Shown: positions 25,245 to 35,991 of the stretch, piece after piece
Numbering within the stretch: position 1 is the first letter of the stretch
How the letters are laid out: the number at the start of each line of letters is the position of its first letter
From: Polytrichum commune
Lineage: Eukaryota; Streptophyta; Polytrichopsida; Polytrichales; Polytrichaceae
DNA: 64,000 nucleotides
Direction of reading: 5' to 3'
NCBI GenBank assembly: GCA_950295325.1
Contig: OX485805.1
Coordinates: 56,690,758-56,754,757 of the forward strand
The notes under the pieces: generated by a model
What the model saw: only the letters and a program-made list of their open reading frames with translations
The model's database searches: none
Told to the model about the DNA's origin: nothing
Position numbers and translations under genes: made by a program

Positions 25245-25697
25245 TTGTCAGGTTTCGGTATACCCTTGGTCCGTTATTTGCATGGCTTCATGGCAACCAC
25301 CACTACAACGATAAAAATGATGTGTTTTCTTTTTGCACATAGTCTTTGTGGTGAGATATTGGACCTTGGAAGCTTCTTGATTGGCAACATCAGAACTTTG
25401 GCAAGAAAATCCCCACTTCTCTCAATAAAGTTTCCAGAGGGGCATCACCCTGTGGACAATAAGGGTGGAGAGAGGAGTGACCTCACCTTTAATAACACTC
25501 GAGGAGATGTGAAAAAGGCTCGAATCGCACATGATACAACCTGGAAAGATGCAAATAGAGTTGCCACTTGTGATGACGTCATCGGCAAAGATGACAGGAT
25601 CCATGCAGGAAGCGAACTGCTTCACCACAAAGACAACACTAGAGCTATGCATTGGAATATTAGGATGCCTAGTGCTAGCTTAGTTAACCATGTCTAA
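25245..25697 (+). CDS. Unassigned 150-codon ORF (doubtful)
   Basis: This is the longest unexplained open frame outside the DUF707 gene and the low-complexity regions. It starts at ATG 25,245 and ends at TAA 25,697. Residues 19-28 are Thr-rich (MATTTTTIKM) and 29-50 are moderately hydrophobic (MCFLFAHSL...LGSFLIGN). The C-terminal half is charged and rich in Asp, His and Lys. I recognise no family. CTTGTCAG just before the ATG could serve as a splice acceptor, and CTATATAGATAG near 25,000 could be a TATA-like site. The 3' end runs into a local duplication. It may be chance or a gene remnant. Confidence 0.2.
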   Translation: MSGFGIPLVRYLHGFMATTTTTIKMMCFLFAHSLCGEILDLGSFLIGNIRTLARKSPLLSIKFPEGHHPVDNKGGERSDLTFNNTRGDVKKARIAHDTTWKDANRVATCDDVIGKDDRIHAGSELLHHKDNTRAMHWNIRMPSASLVNHV

Positions 25698-26066
25698 GCT
25701 TTTTACTCATGTTGGGTTGTTTTGATTCCATTAGGTGCACCCAAGAGAGCCCGCCGCTCTCTCTTACTTACGTTGGCCCCCTTGGCCTCATATGGCTTTT
25801 TGGGCATTGAAATAAACGCAATTCAACCGTCTCATTAAAGAAAAAGAGATATAAGAACATCGAGCTGGAAATGGGAGTAGCTAACATGATGCATGATGTT
25901 GGCTTAGTTCCTCATGTTTAAACCTTTTTACTCATGCTGAGTAGTTTTGGTTCCATCGGGTGCACCCAAGAAAGCCCACCGCTCTCTCTTACTTACGTTG
26001 GCCCCCTTGGCCTCGTATGGCATTTTGGGCATTGAAATAAAGGCAATGCAATCGTCTCCAAAAAGA
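25678..26066 (+). repeat. Direct duplication of about 165 bp
   Basis: Segments 25,678-25,845 and 25,898-26,066 share TTTTTACTCATG, GGTGCACCCAAGA, CTCTCTTACTTACGTTGGCC and GGGCATTGAAATAAA with few changes. About 50 unrelated bases separate them. Confidence 0.85.
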
Positions 26067-26323
26067 GGAGGAGGAGGTATTGGAGCACTGAGTGGTGATG
26101 GGAGTAGTTACAAAAAGGAAACAAAGGCAGCAAAAGCTCTGTACGGGGCACTCACCCACTGGCCATGAGATTTGCTCAATGTACCACCCCTTTACTATTC
26201 ACAATCAAAAGCTAATAAATGGCGATACTCTGTGATTTCCCAACGTACCCGAGACTGGGCCAGAGGGAATTGTTGCGTATGAGTGTACCTCTCATCCATC
26301 CCATATAGAAAACTTGACCCCCT

Positions 26324-26665
26324 CCCCCTCCCTAAGGTGGAAGTGCCTTATATCGGTTACTTATATATGGGTAGTAGGTATGTGGTATGATGTGGCTCCA
26401 AGAACGGATACCAAAATGACACGTGTTTAAAAGAGATTGGATTGTGTGTTCGAAACATGATAATCATTCAACGTTCAGTAGTCAACATGATTGAAGGGAC
26501 CTACAAGATATTCATCTGAGCTCCGGAAATTGTGAGGGAAGCGGCTACAACCTTGGTTTAGATTTCTTAACCATCTTGTACTGGTTGCATGTTGCGTATA
26601 TTAGGATAAGTGTGCCAGTCGAAAAAAATAACCATTTGAAACCCATCTACCGTGTAGGGTTGTGG
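26324..26665 (-). repeat. Family B element, near full length
   Basis: The left end contains CTAAGGTGGAAGTGCCTTAT and the right end AACCATTTGAAACCCATCTA. This is the inverted pair typical of the family. The interior carries GTGTTTAAAAGAGATTGGAT and GAGCTCCGGAAATTGTGAGG. Confidence 0.7.
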
Positions 26666-28349
26666 TCGCTTCTTCTCGAATGACTTCAACTATATTGGTA
26701 TGGGGCATTGAAGATCATTTCGGTGTCAAATCAATTAGAAAAGTTACCTTTGGGTTGCATATTCTTTCATAGTTTTTTTATATTGGATGGGCGAGAGGCA
26801 TGCTTGTATGCAATAATTTCCACTCGCCCTGAAATTAAACACTTTGATGACATGTCACTTTATGCACAAAAAATATTACAAGACTCGGCTAGGGCTAGAT
26901 GTCCACTTGTTGAATCGGGCCCCGACTACTATTTCCCAAGGTGAAAACGCAGTCAATTCTATTGTCTAGTTTGTATATTTCTTTGTGTAGAATATGTGAA
27001 CTCAAAATCAACATTAGAGATCTTAAATTAGTCTTTGGGAGGCCCACTTGAGATGTCAACCACAAACATATGGAGGTCAAGTTATTTACTATTTTACCTT
27101 GGTAACTGCGGTGGGCGTTTGGCCCTAGCTGCAAAACTCAAAGGAAAAACGTATTGACATTCTTTTGCAGCGACGTGAATGTCAACAACTATTTTCATCC
27201 TTCAGCCATCAACAAGTGAGTGCAACGGTGCCACCAAGTAAGTCTTTGTTAAAAGTGATTAAATTATATGCGGCATTGAGTACAAAATAGCACTTTGGAC
27301 ATTCATAATAGTGGTGTAAGAAGGATGCAAGAAAACTTTAAGAAGAACACCAACTTTGGACAATCCTAATGACCGATTGGAGATCTATCAGCAATGTAAG
27401 TGACCCACATATGATCCACAAAAAAAAACAACACTATCATTTAATAGAAGACCCTCACATGCGTTATAAGACCGATTATGTGATCATTCTCACTTAGCAA
27501 TCCAAACATCAATGAAACCCATATAAAGTGGAGAGTAAAAGGCTCCTTTCTTAAAAAGACTTCACGAATTTATATAAGTTGCATGCAAATTTATTATTTT
27601 TTAGGAAATTCATGTAGACTCTGTATAGATTTGCTACTCGCTTGAAGTTTTTTGCGAAGATTCCAAGCCATTCAACTTTTCTGAAATAGAATTTTTTCCA
27701 TGAAGTGTCGCTTGGACGCTCAACTACCTTAACTTAGATGAGCCCAGGAATCTTCAAAATGGCTGAGAAGAATACTATTAAGTTATACAGGCAGGACTTT
27801 TATTGCAGTTCTGTTTAACTATAGTCTTTAATGAACTGCGATTCTGTGAATTCCACTATATCGCATCATGTAGTAGTACTACTACTACTACAATGCTGAT
27901 AGGGTTGAGGGGAATTGTCGAGCCTGAATGGGATGATAGGCAGGTGGTGACAGCAATGCCACATTTATGAATACCAACTGGCAAGCTTGCATTCTTATTG
28001 TGTGTGGGTGTCGAATAAGAATTTGTAGGCAGCGTGTTTTAATGCTCTTCCACAAATGAGTCAACCAGTCCCATTACTTGCAACTATTGCGTTGTTCCAT
28101 TATTATGTCATGCACACTGTGTGCATTCACATTTTTATGAACAAGAACACACTCAATCTACAGGATGTGAGCATGAATTGGGCACACATATATTGAGTAT
28201 TTGCCCCTAAAGGCCGAGGTAGGCATTTTTGTCCGGGCACTCATCTCCTTTTGAGAATACTTATGTACGCGTCTATTTTATGATCTTATGATTTTGGACA
28301 CATGGACGGTTGAAATTTTGTTGTGACTGGTCCTACTTTTATAAAACTT
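26666..28349. other. Unassigned stretch
   Basis: No supported gene. A short (CTA)n-type run lies near 27,873-27,890. Frames are below 80 codons. Confidence 0.4.
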
Positions 28350-28571
28350 CCATTCATACGATAGGGTCTTTGTTGCTTACCACATCTTGAATCGTAGAAC
28401 TTGCTATTGAAACTGGCCAGTGGTCAACTATCCCAGTCTGGCCTAGAGATGAAGAATTATGCCACTTTTGCTTTTACAATGTACTTGAAAATGAGGCATA
28501 CTTTTGTGTGGCATGTCCCCTTTACAACTTCATTAAAAAGAGGTTTCCTTTCACTCTTTGAGAATGTAGTA

Positions 28572-29189
28572 CAGTAGCCTCCCGCCTAAGTACGCACCCG
28601 TTTAAGTGCGCATTATTTTCCCGAAAAAATAGGGTTCATATTTATTTAGTTCAACATGTCATGGATTGTCATTTGGCGCAAGTTTTAAAGATTATTGCGT
28701 TTGGCTTTCAAGGTGACAACCTGGACCTTACTTTGAAACGATTCAAACAACTTTCTAAGATCATCGAATGTTTCCTCAACCTCTTCTTGAACTTCGGAGC
28801 AGAGCAACTGATCCTCTATATCAACCACTTGCTTATAAAGTGACTCGAATCCCTGTGGCACGACGCATGCTGTCAATCCAGATGTAAAGCATGTCTTCAA
28901 GCTCGGTGAAATGACCAACAGAGGATCGAAAAGTCTTCTCTTTAGCTTCATCAGACATTAAGGCAGATCGCTCTAGGATTTGCTCCCGCTTGTCCCACAC
29001 CTTTCTAATAGCTCCTTCACTAACATCGTACTCGCGCGCTATAGCCCTTTTACTCTGAGCATTTGTCTTGCTCAGCTTCGCTATGATCTCACATTGTTGG
29101 GACTCATTGAGGCGATTCCCGTTCGGTTTCTTCGACATTGCAACCGAATCAAGTGATTAGGAAGCCTAAACCTAGGTGGGAGGCTACTG
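28572..29189 (-). mobile_element. pogo-like (Tc1/mariner) element, 618 bp, internally deleted
   Basis: The ends are inverted copies: CAGTAGCCTCCCGCCTAAGT on the left and, read inverted, CAGTAGCCTCCCACCTAGGT on the right (18 of 20 identical). TA flanks both sides (28,570-28,571 and 29,190-29,191), as expected for a TA target duplication. The paralogous LINE copy near 31,013-31,040 shows the uninterrupted site with one TA, which confirms the exact borders. CAGT-type ends, a TA target and an HTH-encoding interior fit pogo/Tigger-type elements. No DDE catalytic core fits in the remaining length, so it cannot have moved by itself in this form. Confidence 0.9.
28685..29138 (-). pseudogene. Truncated pogo/Tigger-type transposase (HTH region only)
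   Basis: The frame starts at ATG 29,138 and reads MSKKPNGNRLNESQQCEIIA, with an HTH-like segment around SKRAIAREYDVSEGAIRKVW at about residues 29-50 and a following WIDSMRRA (about residues 88-95). This order matches the CENP-B/psq-type N-terminal DNA-binding domain of pogo-like transposases. Near residue 100 the frame is lost. An overlapping minus frame (28,685-28,951) carries a Glu-rich tail, EEVEETFDDLRKLFESFQSK, probably from the C-terminal end of the same protein. The DDE nuclease between them is deleted. A cis-binding protein could still be encoded, but expression is unknown. Confidence 0.75.
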
Positions 29190-29753
29190 TAGTAGGAGTC
29201 TCAAGTCTTTCTCCCGATTGGACCATGAAGTTTGATATTACCCTCTATCTCATGGAGGCTACTGCAATCCTCTACTCTGGGGACATAGCATGTTTGACAC
29301 CATCTTCTTGTACTTTTAGTCCCATAAACCTTTTGGCTTCCCAGACTTTAAATTCAATTTGATTCCATTTCTTCTTTGTTCACAAGCTGTACCAAATTTT
29401 TGTTAATAGGCTTATGAATTGGATTGAATTATTTTAAACAATTTTGGAAAGATTTTGCTTCAACTTGTACATGTTAAGCATCTTAGTTGCATTAGAGTTG
29501 GGAGCATATTTATATTCCCTCTATTAAACAAGACTCCAGAATCTATGACTTGCATGAGTTTGACATGGAAAATTAGGAAGCTTTAATGGTCCAAACTTGA
29601 TCAAGAGCAAGATCAATTGGGATTGAAATTTTGCTCACCTTTGGAGATCCGTATGAAAGTATCCAAAATGATTTAAGGAAGTAAAAAAATGCGGCAAGTA
29701 TGGAGGATTCTGAATCAACAAGCCAAAGCCCATATGTGTCCTCCACAAGTGTT

Positions 29754-30010
29754 AAGGTAAGCAGGCCCTATTTCGGCCACTAATCTTAATCAAACACCTA
29801 TATTTTGAGAAGTGTGTGGTTAGGCATGGATATGTGAAGGGACACCAAAAAGACATAAGCTCAAACAAGATCAGACTACATGCTCAAAATCCATTAACCA
29901 TTCTAAATTCAATACTCAACATAATTGGGTTCCTTTCTTCATTATACGATCAGATTGCTATTGTTAATGATTAAGATGTTTGTATGAGCTCCGAAAATGA
30001 CATCAAATGT
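29754..30010 (-). repeat. Family B element fragment
   Basis: The left end is TTAAGGTAAGCAGGCCCTAT. It is followed by GTGTGTGGTTAGGCATGGAT and then AGACATAAGCTCAAACAAGA and GAGCTCCGAAAATGA. The right end is missing. Confidence 0.6.
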
Positions 30011-30857
30011 TGGTTGTTGCATCAATTCCTTCGTGCAAATTCTCCACATGAAAAATTTCACGTTTTGGCTTCACATATAGTATATAGATCTGCAATGAGG
30101 TTTGAAGTTGGTTGTTCAATGTGCACTGGACTACCGCTATACCCATAGAATTGACAAATTTGATGGTGATGGTGAAGATGACCATGCCCATGTCAATACG
30201 ACTAGTTCAATCAATTTGCCAAAACTGCTTTGACCGCCACTTTACTTTCACCAGCGGCAACTCATGGTCTCAGAGGCAGCAAGGACTTAGATCATTGCAA
30301 TGAAGCTAGAAATTTTTGTATGGATTGGCATGAAATCCAACTGCAATGTAGATCTAGTCAAATTAAGTGTGCCACAAATTTGTGGGCTTTGTGAGGAACA
30401 ATCTCAATCCTCAGTTTGAACAGGAAATGCTCCAAAGGCTCAAATATTGCCCCCGGGTTGAGATTCAGTCTGCAAGTCCTGATTTGTGGTTCTTTGAAAG
30501 ATCAACAAACATGACTTGATCAACAGGCGCTCAACTTGGTAACATGTACATGTATTGGCTGCACTTTTTGAATTTTGAATTGAGGTTGCCCTTTCTATAG
30601 CTTTGACTCTAATCTAGTATGTGATTGTGTCTTGCCTGTGCAACTATCTGCAAAATTTTGGGTTGCAAATTACTGAGTTAGCTCGACCTGATTTCAGACC
30701 TGGTCTTCATAATGAAAAATTAAAGCTCAAAGAAGAAGTCAAGTAAAATCTCACTTAGTGTCAAATAAGCAGGGGGGGAGTTCAAATTTTACATACTGGT
30801 CGTTGTACACATAAATTGACACACGTCACATATAGGCATGCCACATTCCAATGCAAT

Positions 30858-31270
30858 GAAATTTCTTCTAAAGTCTGGGAAGCCAAAAGGCTTATATGAC
30901 TAAAAGCACATCAAGATGGTGGCAATAAGGCTATTTCCATGAATTAATGGAGTGCAATGGCTGTTGTGAGGTAGAGGCTATTGACAACTTGAAGGTCCAA
31001 TCGGAAGAAAGGCTTGAGACTGTCTAGTACTACATTCTGAAATAGGGAAGGGAAACCTATCTCTGATAGAATTCTAGACAGGACACTCCAACACAAAATA
31101 TGCCTCATTTTTACCTATATTGGAAGAGCAAAACCGGCATAATATGTTATCTCTAGAAATTGGTACAGTCAACCACTTGTCAGTTTCAATGGTGTGTCTA
31201 TGTTTGAGGTCAAATGACGAGCTGTGTAGTGTACAACCGGCAGAAAAGTTTGTAAATGAGATCCTGCATC
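30858..31270 (-). pseudogene. LINE C-terminal fragment, copy 2 (inverted)
   Basis: Read on the minus strand, this repeats copy 1: HTIETDKWLTVPISRDN, then ILCRFCSSNIGKNEAYFVLE with CPV, then SLKPFFRLDLQ and finally ISLLASQTLEE. Upstream it reads SAGCTLHSSSFDLKHR. The Cys pattern is the same as in copy 1. Stop codons interrupt it (for example after CPV and in the LH*FM stretch). It forms a long inverted repeat with copy 1, about 1.5 kb apart. The 116-codon + strand frame at 31,120-31,470 is antisense to it, so I leave that out. Confidence 0.6.
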
Positions 31271-32397
31271 ACGGAGGCTACTCTGAGAAACAACTAAAGC
31301 TGGAATTGGAGTCTCCTAGTGACTTTGGGATGTCTCACCTTCCGTCATCATATGCCTTCAAAGATTGCTATGACAATTGCGTGTGTGAAATTCAACACAC
31401 TCTGCCTCAAAACGAACAGGATAAATTTCATCCTTGTATTTACAAAAAATTCAAAGTATCTTGTTTATAGATTTATTGACAGAAGCACCTCGTTAGCTAT
31501 GAGCCACCTGCATAGACTACTATTTTCGCATCGTGTGTAATTTAAAATGCACAATTCCTATCATCCTCGTATGCTGTTATATGAATGAGCTTGTTAGGAA
31601 GTGGATTGAAATCAACTTTGAAACTAAACCATACTTCTAGATATTCAAATATAAGCAGAAGGATTTTGCATTCATAAATACATGGCCTCATTTCCCCTCT
31701 GAAAATAGATGCCCATTCTCAAGAAAAGCTTTCCACGTCCAATCCAACAAGCCTTCTGGATCTTTGGACGTGCATATGTAGATGTAGGCTGCAATTAGTT
31801 GTATTCTTTTATCAAGGTGGATGGCACCTTCTTTCGGGCCTTTTGGAAATTTTGGACCCAGTTACTCGAGATCTCGTATCCACCCTCATTCACCTGACCC
31901 GTAATGTCCGAAAGGACAGAAAGGAGGTGCCATTCTCCCATACTAGATGCACCAAAATTACCATATGTACACATGGCTCGTTTGATTCCCTTGTTGTGAG
32001 CGAACTATGATTCTGATTTGTCAAGGGGCAAGCGATTCAAGTAATAGAGTCTTTGATGTTTGACCTCTAGGCATCTGGTGAGGATCATGTCCACTTGCTG
32101 AGGACAACGTGGCAAATATTTATTGAGTGTGCACAGACAGCACTCAAGACGTTCGTGGAATATAGCTGTTGGAATTCTACATATATTTCCACTAGGGTTT
32201 GGACTTTCCAGGCATTGGGACGATAGAGTGCCATCATTCCAGGTGGGTTTCCAAGTTAGCATCATTTTGGTGGATCAGGGAATACAATTGAAAATTCATG
32301 CATGATGGAAGTAAAGAGAACATTTGTTGCATGTCTTCCATAAAAATGATTAGACATTGGTGATGAGCGTTACCTTGACTGAATGTTGCACAAGTTA
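31271..32397. other. Unassigned stretch, possibly further TE remnant
   Basis: This follows the N-terminal direction of the minus-strand LINE copy and may hold more of it, but I cannot read a continuous homologous frame. The 86-codon minus frame at 32,005-32,265 is not recognised. Confidence 0.35.
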
Positions 32398-32770
32398 TAT
32401 AAGATATGTGGGTGTTATTCGGTTCATTGTAATTTCATGTTCTCCAACTTCTTCTGATTGGATTTACACAACAAAACTTGTGTATCACTAGCAAATCTAT
32501 GATGAAGCATCAGCATAAAGCGGATTGAAAATCGGACCTCCTCTGATATAGTGATGGTTATCAAAAGTGCATGTTTGTTGATTCCTTAACTGAATACATA
32601 AGTCGTCCCAGTTGTGTTCAATATTGAGTGTGGAGTAGCCAACAAAATATGATGACGCAGCCCAATCTCTTTTCATCATGTCTTTATGGTGTTTGTTTTT
32701 TAATCCTCACCTAACCACACCAATCAAACCTAGGTGTCCAATTAAGAAAAGTAACCAAATAACACCCACA
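32398..32770 (+). mobile_element. Family B2 element, full length
   Basis: The left end is ATATGTGGGTGTTATTCGGT. The right end, read inverted, is GTCTGTGGGTGTTATTTGGT. TA-rich sequence (ATA) flanks both. The interior aligns with 13,063-13,473 and ends with the family B landmark CCTAACCACACCAATCAAAC. About 373 bp and noncoding. Confidence 0.7.
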
Positions 32771-35374
32771 GACCTTATAGAGGAGGAGGCACTGGAATCT
32801 TTGTTGCGATGCTTTTCCTGGGAGCTTTATAGGTTTACGGGAAGACGTAATATTCATGAATTCATACAGATGATGACATTGAGGCCCTGGAATCATCCAT
32901 ATCTACTGCATGTAACGTGGAAGTTAAGGCTCATGGTTTATGGATTTCGCATAGTCTCAATTTCAATGTCACATTGTGGAATCGAAGGACCGCGACCAAG
33001 AATCAGCAATTAAGCAAAGGACAGTCACTGCTTAGCGAAGAAGATTTATGATTGCAACATTAAACCTTCTGGTGGTAGTAGCAGATTGATTTCAGAGCAC
33101 CAAAAATTTCTTGAGCAGTACTCATCTCTTTCCACCTTCTGCTTCCTTGCACTCGGGAATTGCAGATTTTGTCTATGAGTTCTCTTCCACTGGATGGTTT
33201 TATAATTCACTACTGCATTAGAGATCCCGTCCATATTCATAGATTTCAAACGACGAAGAGAACCAGTGATAAGTTACCGCGATTCCCATCTGTAGTGATG
33301 GGTAGCCACCTCCAGCAACCTTACACGTCTCAACACTTTCCTATTGCTCACCAAGTTCTACCTGCTCATTTTTAATATAAACACCTAGTCATGTGTGGTC
33401 GGCCTATAAAATTCCATGCAAGAACCTGAAAACATGGCAGCCTTCGCGACCTGGCATCTGATCGGTCTTTGCCAACCCTAACTTAGTACTCGATGAGCTC
33501 CCTAGGGTTTGCATTGTAGGTCGCCAAGAAATTCAGGGTATGTGAGAGAGATGGGTCCCCTTTGCTGCACTCTACTCAATTTTACATATAAATGAATGGT
33601 TGTACATTTCAAACACTATGCTTACATCTTGCAAATGCCATAGCCAAACTCAAGACATAACTAGATTGATACCAGGTGTTGTGGTCATGCCACATCTCTG
33701 CAGTTGATAATATACACTGTTCTTCGTTGGTTTGCTACGATATTGCTATGCAGGAATCTCTCCATCACAATCAACTGCGTCTCCTGGATTGAAAGGTGTG
33801 AAGGGCATGTCCGGTAGGAAAGAGAATATATTTGGGACGCATGACACCGGTTTTAGTCACAAAATAATCAGGCTTGGTATTGTGTGTGTGCGTGAATCTA
33901 CAAGGTCTGCAGATGATCAGTGACTACCCTCAACTTCGAGGAGAAATTCAATGGATGCAAAGGAGCGTTCGTCATTATGCAGGTCAATATTTTAAGTGAT
34001 TTCATGTGTGCACATAACTGTTGGATCTGGTTACCTCTTCTTATTTGGGTTGTGGGCAAGACCCAATCTCAAACTAGGTTGCCATTGCGCGCACACTTCA
34101 GAATTGATGAGTTCAATCTGGGCCAATTGATTGCTCGCAAGACTCTGAACTTTTTATGATCACTGGGCTCAGCTGACTGAAGGGCCTCTGTGCAATCGAT
34201 CGATATCGTTGCTGAACAGCTCCAGAATGTCTCTGGCAGAAGTCATCATTGTTGAGTTATTTCGTACTGTGAAGCACTTTTGTCGCGGAAAAGCCTGCAA
34301 CGGGCAAAAATGACATGTTGCCTCGAGTCGCACTCTTATCTTTCATTTTGTCCTTCACATGGTCCCTGTTTACAGCAATTTATAATGTTCGTGTTACTCA
34401 CACTCTTGGCTGGTATAAGTTACTTCCAACCCATCCCGGCTAGAGCTCAGTGGTGTCTAGATAATTTCACCGATAGGGAAAGTGAAAATGAAAATGAGGT
34501 GAAGTATTTAAAATGTTTCATTTTTAGCTAAGTTGACTCCAAGAATGGCATCAGAGACTGCAAATGTAACTACTGGGATCATTTGGAATGAATGCTCGAT
34601 CAACCTAAGCTTGTTTTTTACTAGAGCCCCTTCATCGGTTGAGTTTGACGCTGTGAATCCTTAGCCATGACTTGAATGGTCGCGAGTGCAAGCAAAGAGT
34701 ATACTTCAGAAACCTTTAGGTCCATCTCCTATCACTGAAATTTTCCCGAATCAATCTTCCATTGCCACTTGTGTGCACAAGAACAGATCAAGTTCACCCA
34801 ATTTTCCACTTGAATAGAATTTCACTTTATTATATGTACAGACTTCTCCATCTACATATGACGACCCTAAAAGTATAGTATAAATAACTTCAAATGAATG
34901 CAGCCTTAACTTCAATCGTGACCACAGTTTCATTGTATTCAACTTCTGCAATGCAAAAGCTGTTTCAGCCTGGCACGAAGCAAGTAGAACCACTACACCA
35001 TTTATGGTATTTGCAAAGGCTTAAACTAGATGCCTAGAGGTCTCAAAGTGTCACATTCCCTAGTTGCCAATATGATACTATTTGTCAATATAAGTAACAA
35101 TCTAAAGTGAAAATTATTTACATTATGACATTTAGCGTAGTACATTGAGATGTTTGAGATGAAAATTTTGCATATTAGTATGTAATGGGAAGACATTCTT
35201 TAGCATACTAATGTCAAGTATCATGTGTTTATACTTAAGTTTGCATGAAGAAGGTAATCTTGAACATACTAGTATCAAGTGTCATTTGTGTACACTTTAG
35301 TCAACTTATAGACCATCGTATAACATAGACATACACCTCATAACATTATTGAACATACTCATGTCAAGATATTA
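32771..35374. other. Unassigned stretch, no supported gene
   Basis: The sequence is less repetitive than its surroundings, with several + strand frames of 63-111 codons (for example 32,678-33,013, which starts inside the B2 element, and 34,280-34,531). None carries a motif I recognise, and I cannot chain them into a gene. A gene remnant is possible. Confidence 0.35.
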
Positions 35375-35988
35375 GGGCCACTTCACACACAAGGCTGAAG
35401 GCCCTTGACCATGGCAATGTAAGAGCTCTCATTGGTCGAAAAGGTGGAGACCGTCCAAGTTCACTTCACACTAGGAGGTGAAGGCCTAAAGGCCCAAAGA
35501 AAAGTTTGTGGATGAAAAGTCTACATGGAGTCCTACATGGCTAGTTGTGGATAAGGGTGCATGGTCTACCGGAATTTACGTCAGACCCACCTCCAAGAGG
35601 TGGGCTTGACGCAAATTCTGGGAGACCATGACTTTTTTAATATTTTTTCCAGCAGGACAGATTTCAGGACAGACTGCATGGCAGATTCCAGGACAGATTC
35701 CAAGACAGATTCCAAGACAGATTCCAGGACAGACAAACACCACCAAGTAGTTATCTTAAATTAATAAACTTGGAGACATATTATATTAAACCAAATCCTC
35801 CCCTCTTTTTCCGCCAACAAAATATGCAATGGTCCCGCAACATGGTTCATTCTCACTTCACACTATGCTTGAGGGCCAAAGACTACATAAAATGGCTTTC
35901 CCAACACCCATGGTACGGCCTTTGGATGAGAGTCAAGGGTCCTCACCATTACAAGGTCACGGCTCTTGGCTCATGTGTGAAGTGGCCC
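35375..35988 (-). mobile_element. Family A MITE, complete, TTA target duplication
   Basis: TTA (35,372-35,374) precedes GGGCCACTTCACACACAAGG. The right end is CTCATGTGTGAAGTGGCCC followed by TTA (35,989-35,991). The ends are inverted copies, including the subterminal GAGCC...GACC block. At 614 bp this is the best complete copy and defines the family. TTA targets and GGGCC ends fit the PIF/Harbinger group. The 106-codon frame at 35,770-36,090 crosses its boundary and is not a gene. Confidence 0.85.
35655..35735 (+). repeat. Minisatellite of 13-bp units
   Basis: Repeats of ACAGATTCCARG, six or so, lie inside the family A element. In one frame they give a TDSKTDSRTD repeat peptide, which I do not regard as a gene. 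Confidence 0.85.
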
Positions 35989-35991
35989 TTA

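Larger units (their letters stand above)
28350..29362 (+). pseudogene. LINE C-terminal fragment, copy 1, split by pogo-like element
   Basis: Coding-like sequence at about 28,350-28,571 continues at 29,192-29,362 after removal of the 618-bp insertion. The first part reads IETGQW, then LCHFCFYNVLENEAYFCVAC with PLYN next. This is a Cys-rich zinc-finger-like pattern (C-x2-C, then Glu-Asn-Glu, then Cys-Pro) typical of the region after the reverse transcriptase in many LINEs. The second part reads LYLMEATAILY and later INLLASQTL. A TGA and other lesions break the frame. The minus-strand copy at 30,858-31,270 carries the same peptide in opposite orientation. Assignment to LINEs is by motif resemblance. 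The clade is not determined. Confidence 0.6.

Noticed and set aside
31120-31470. 116-codon + strand ORF
   Set aside because: It is largely antisense to the second LINE tail copy, which explains the sequence better.
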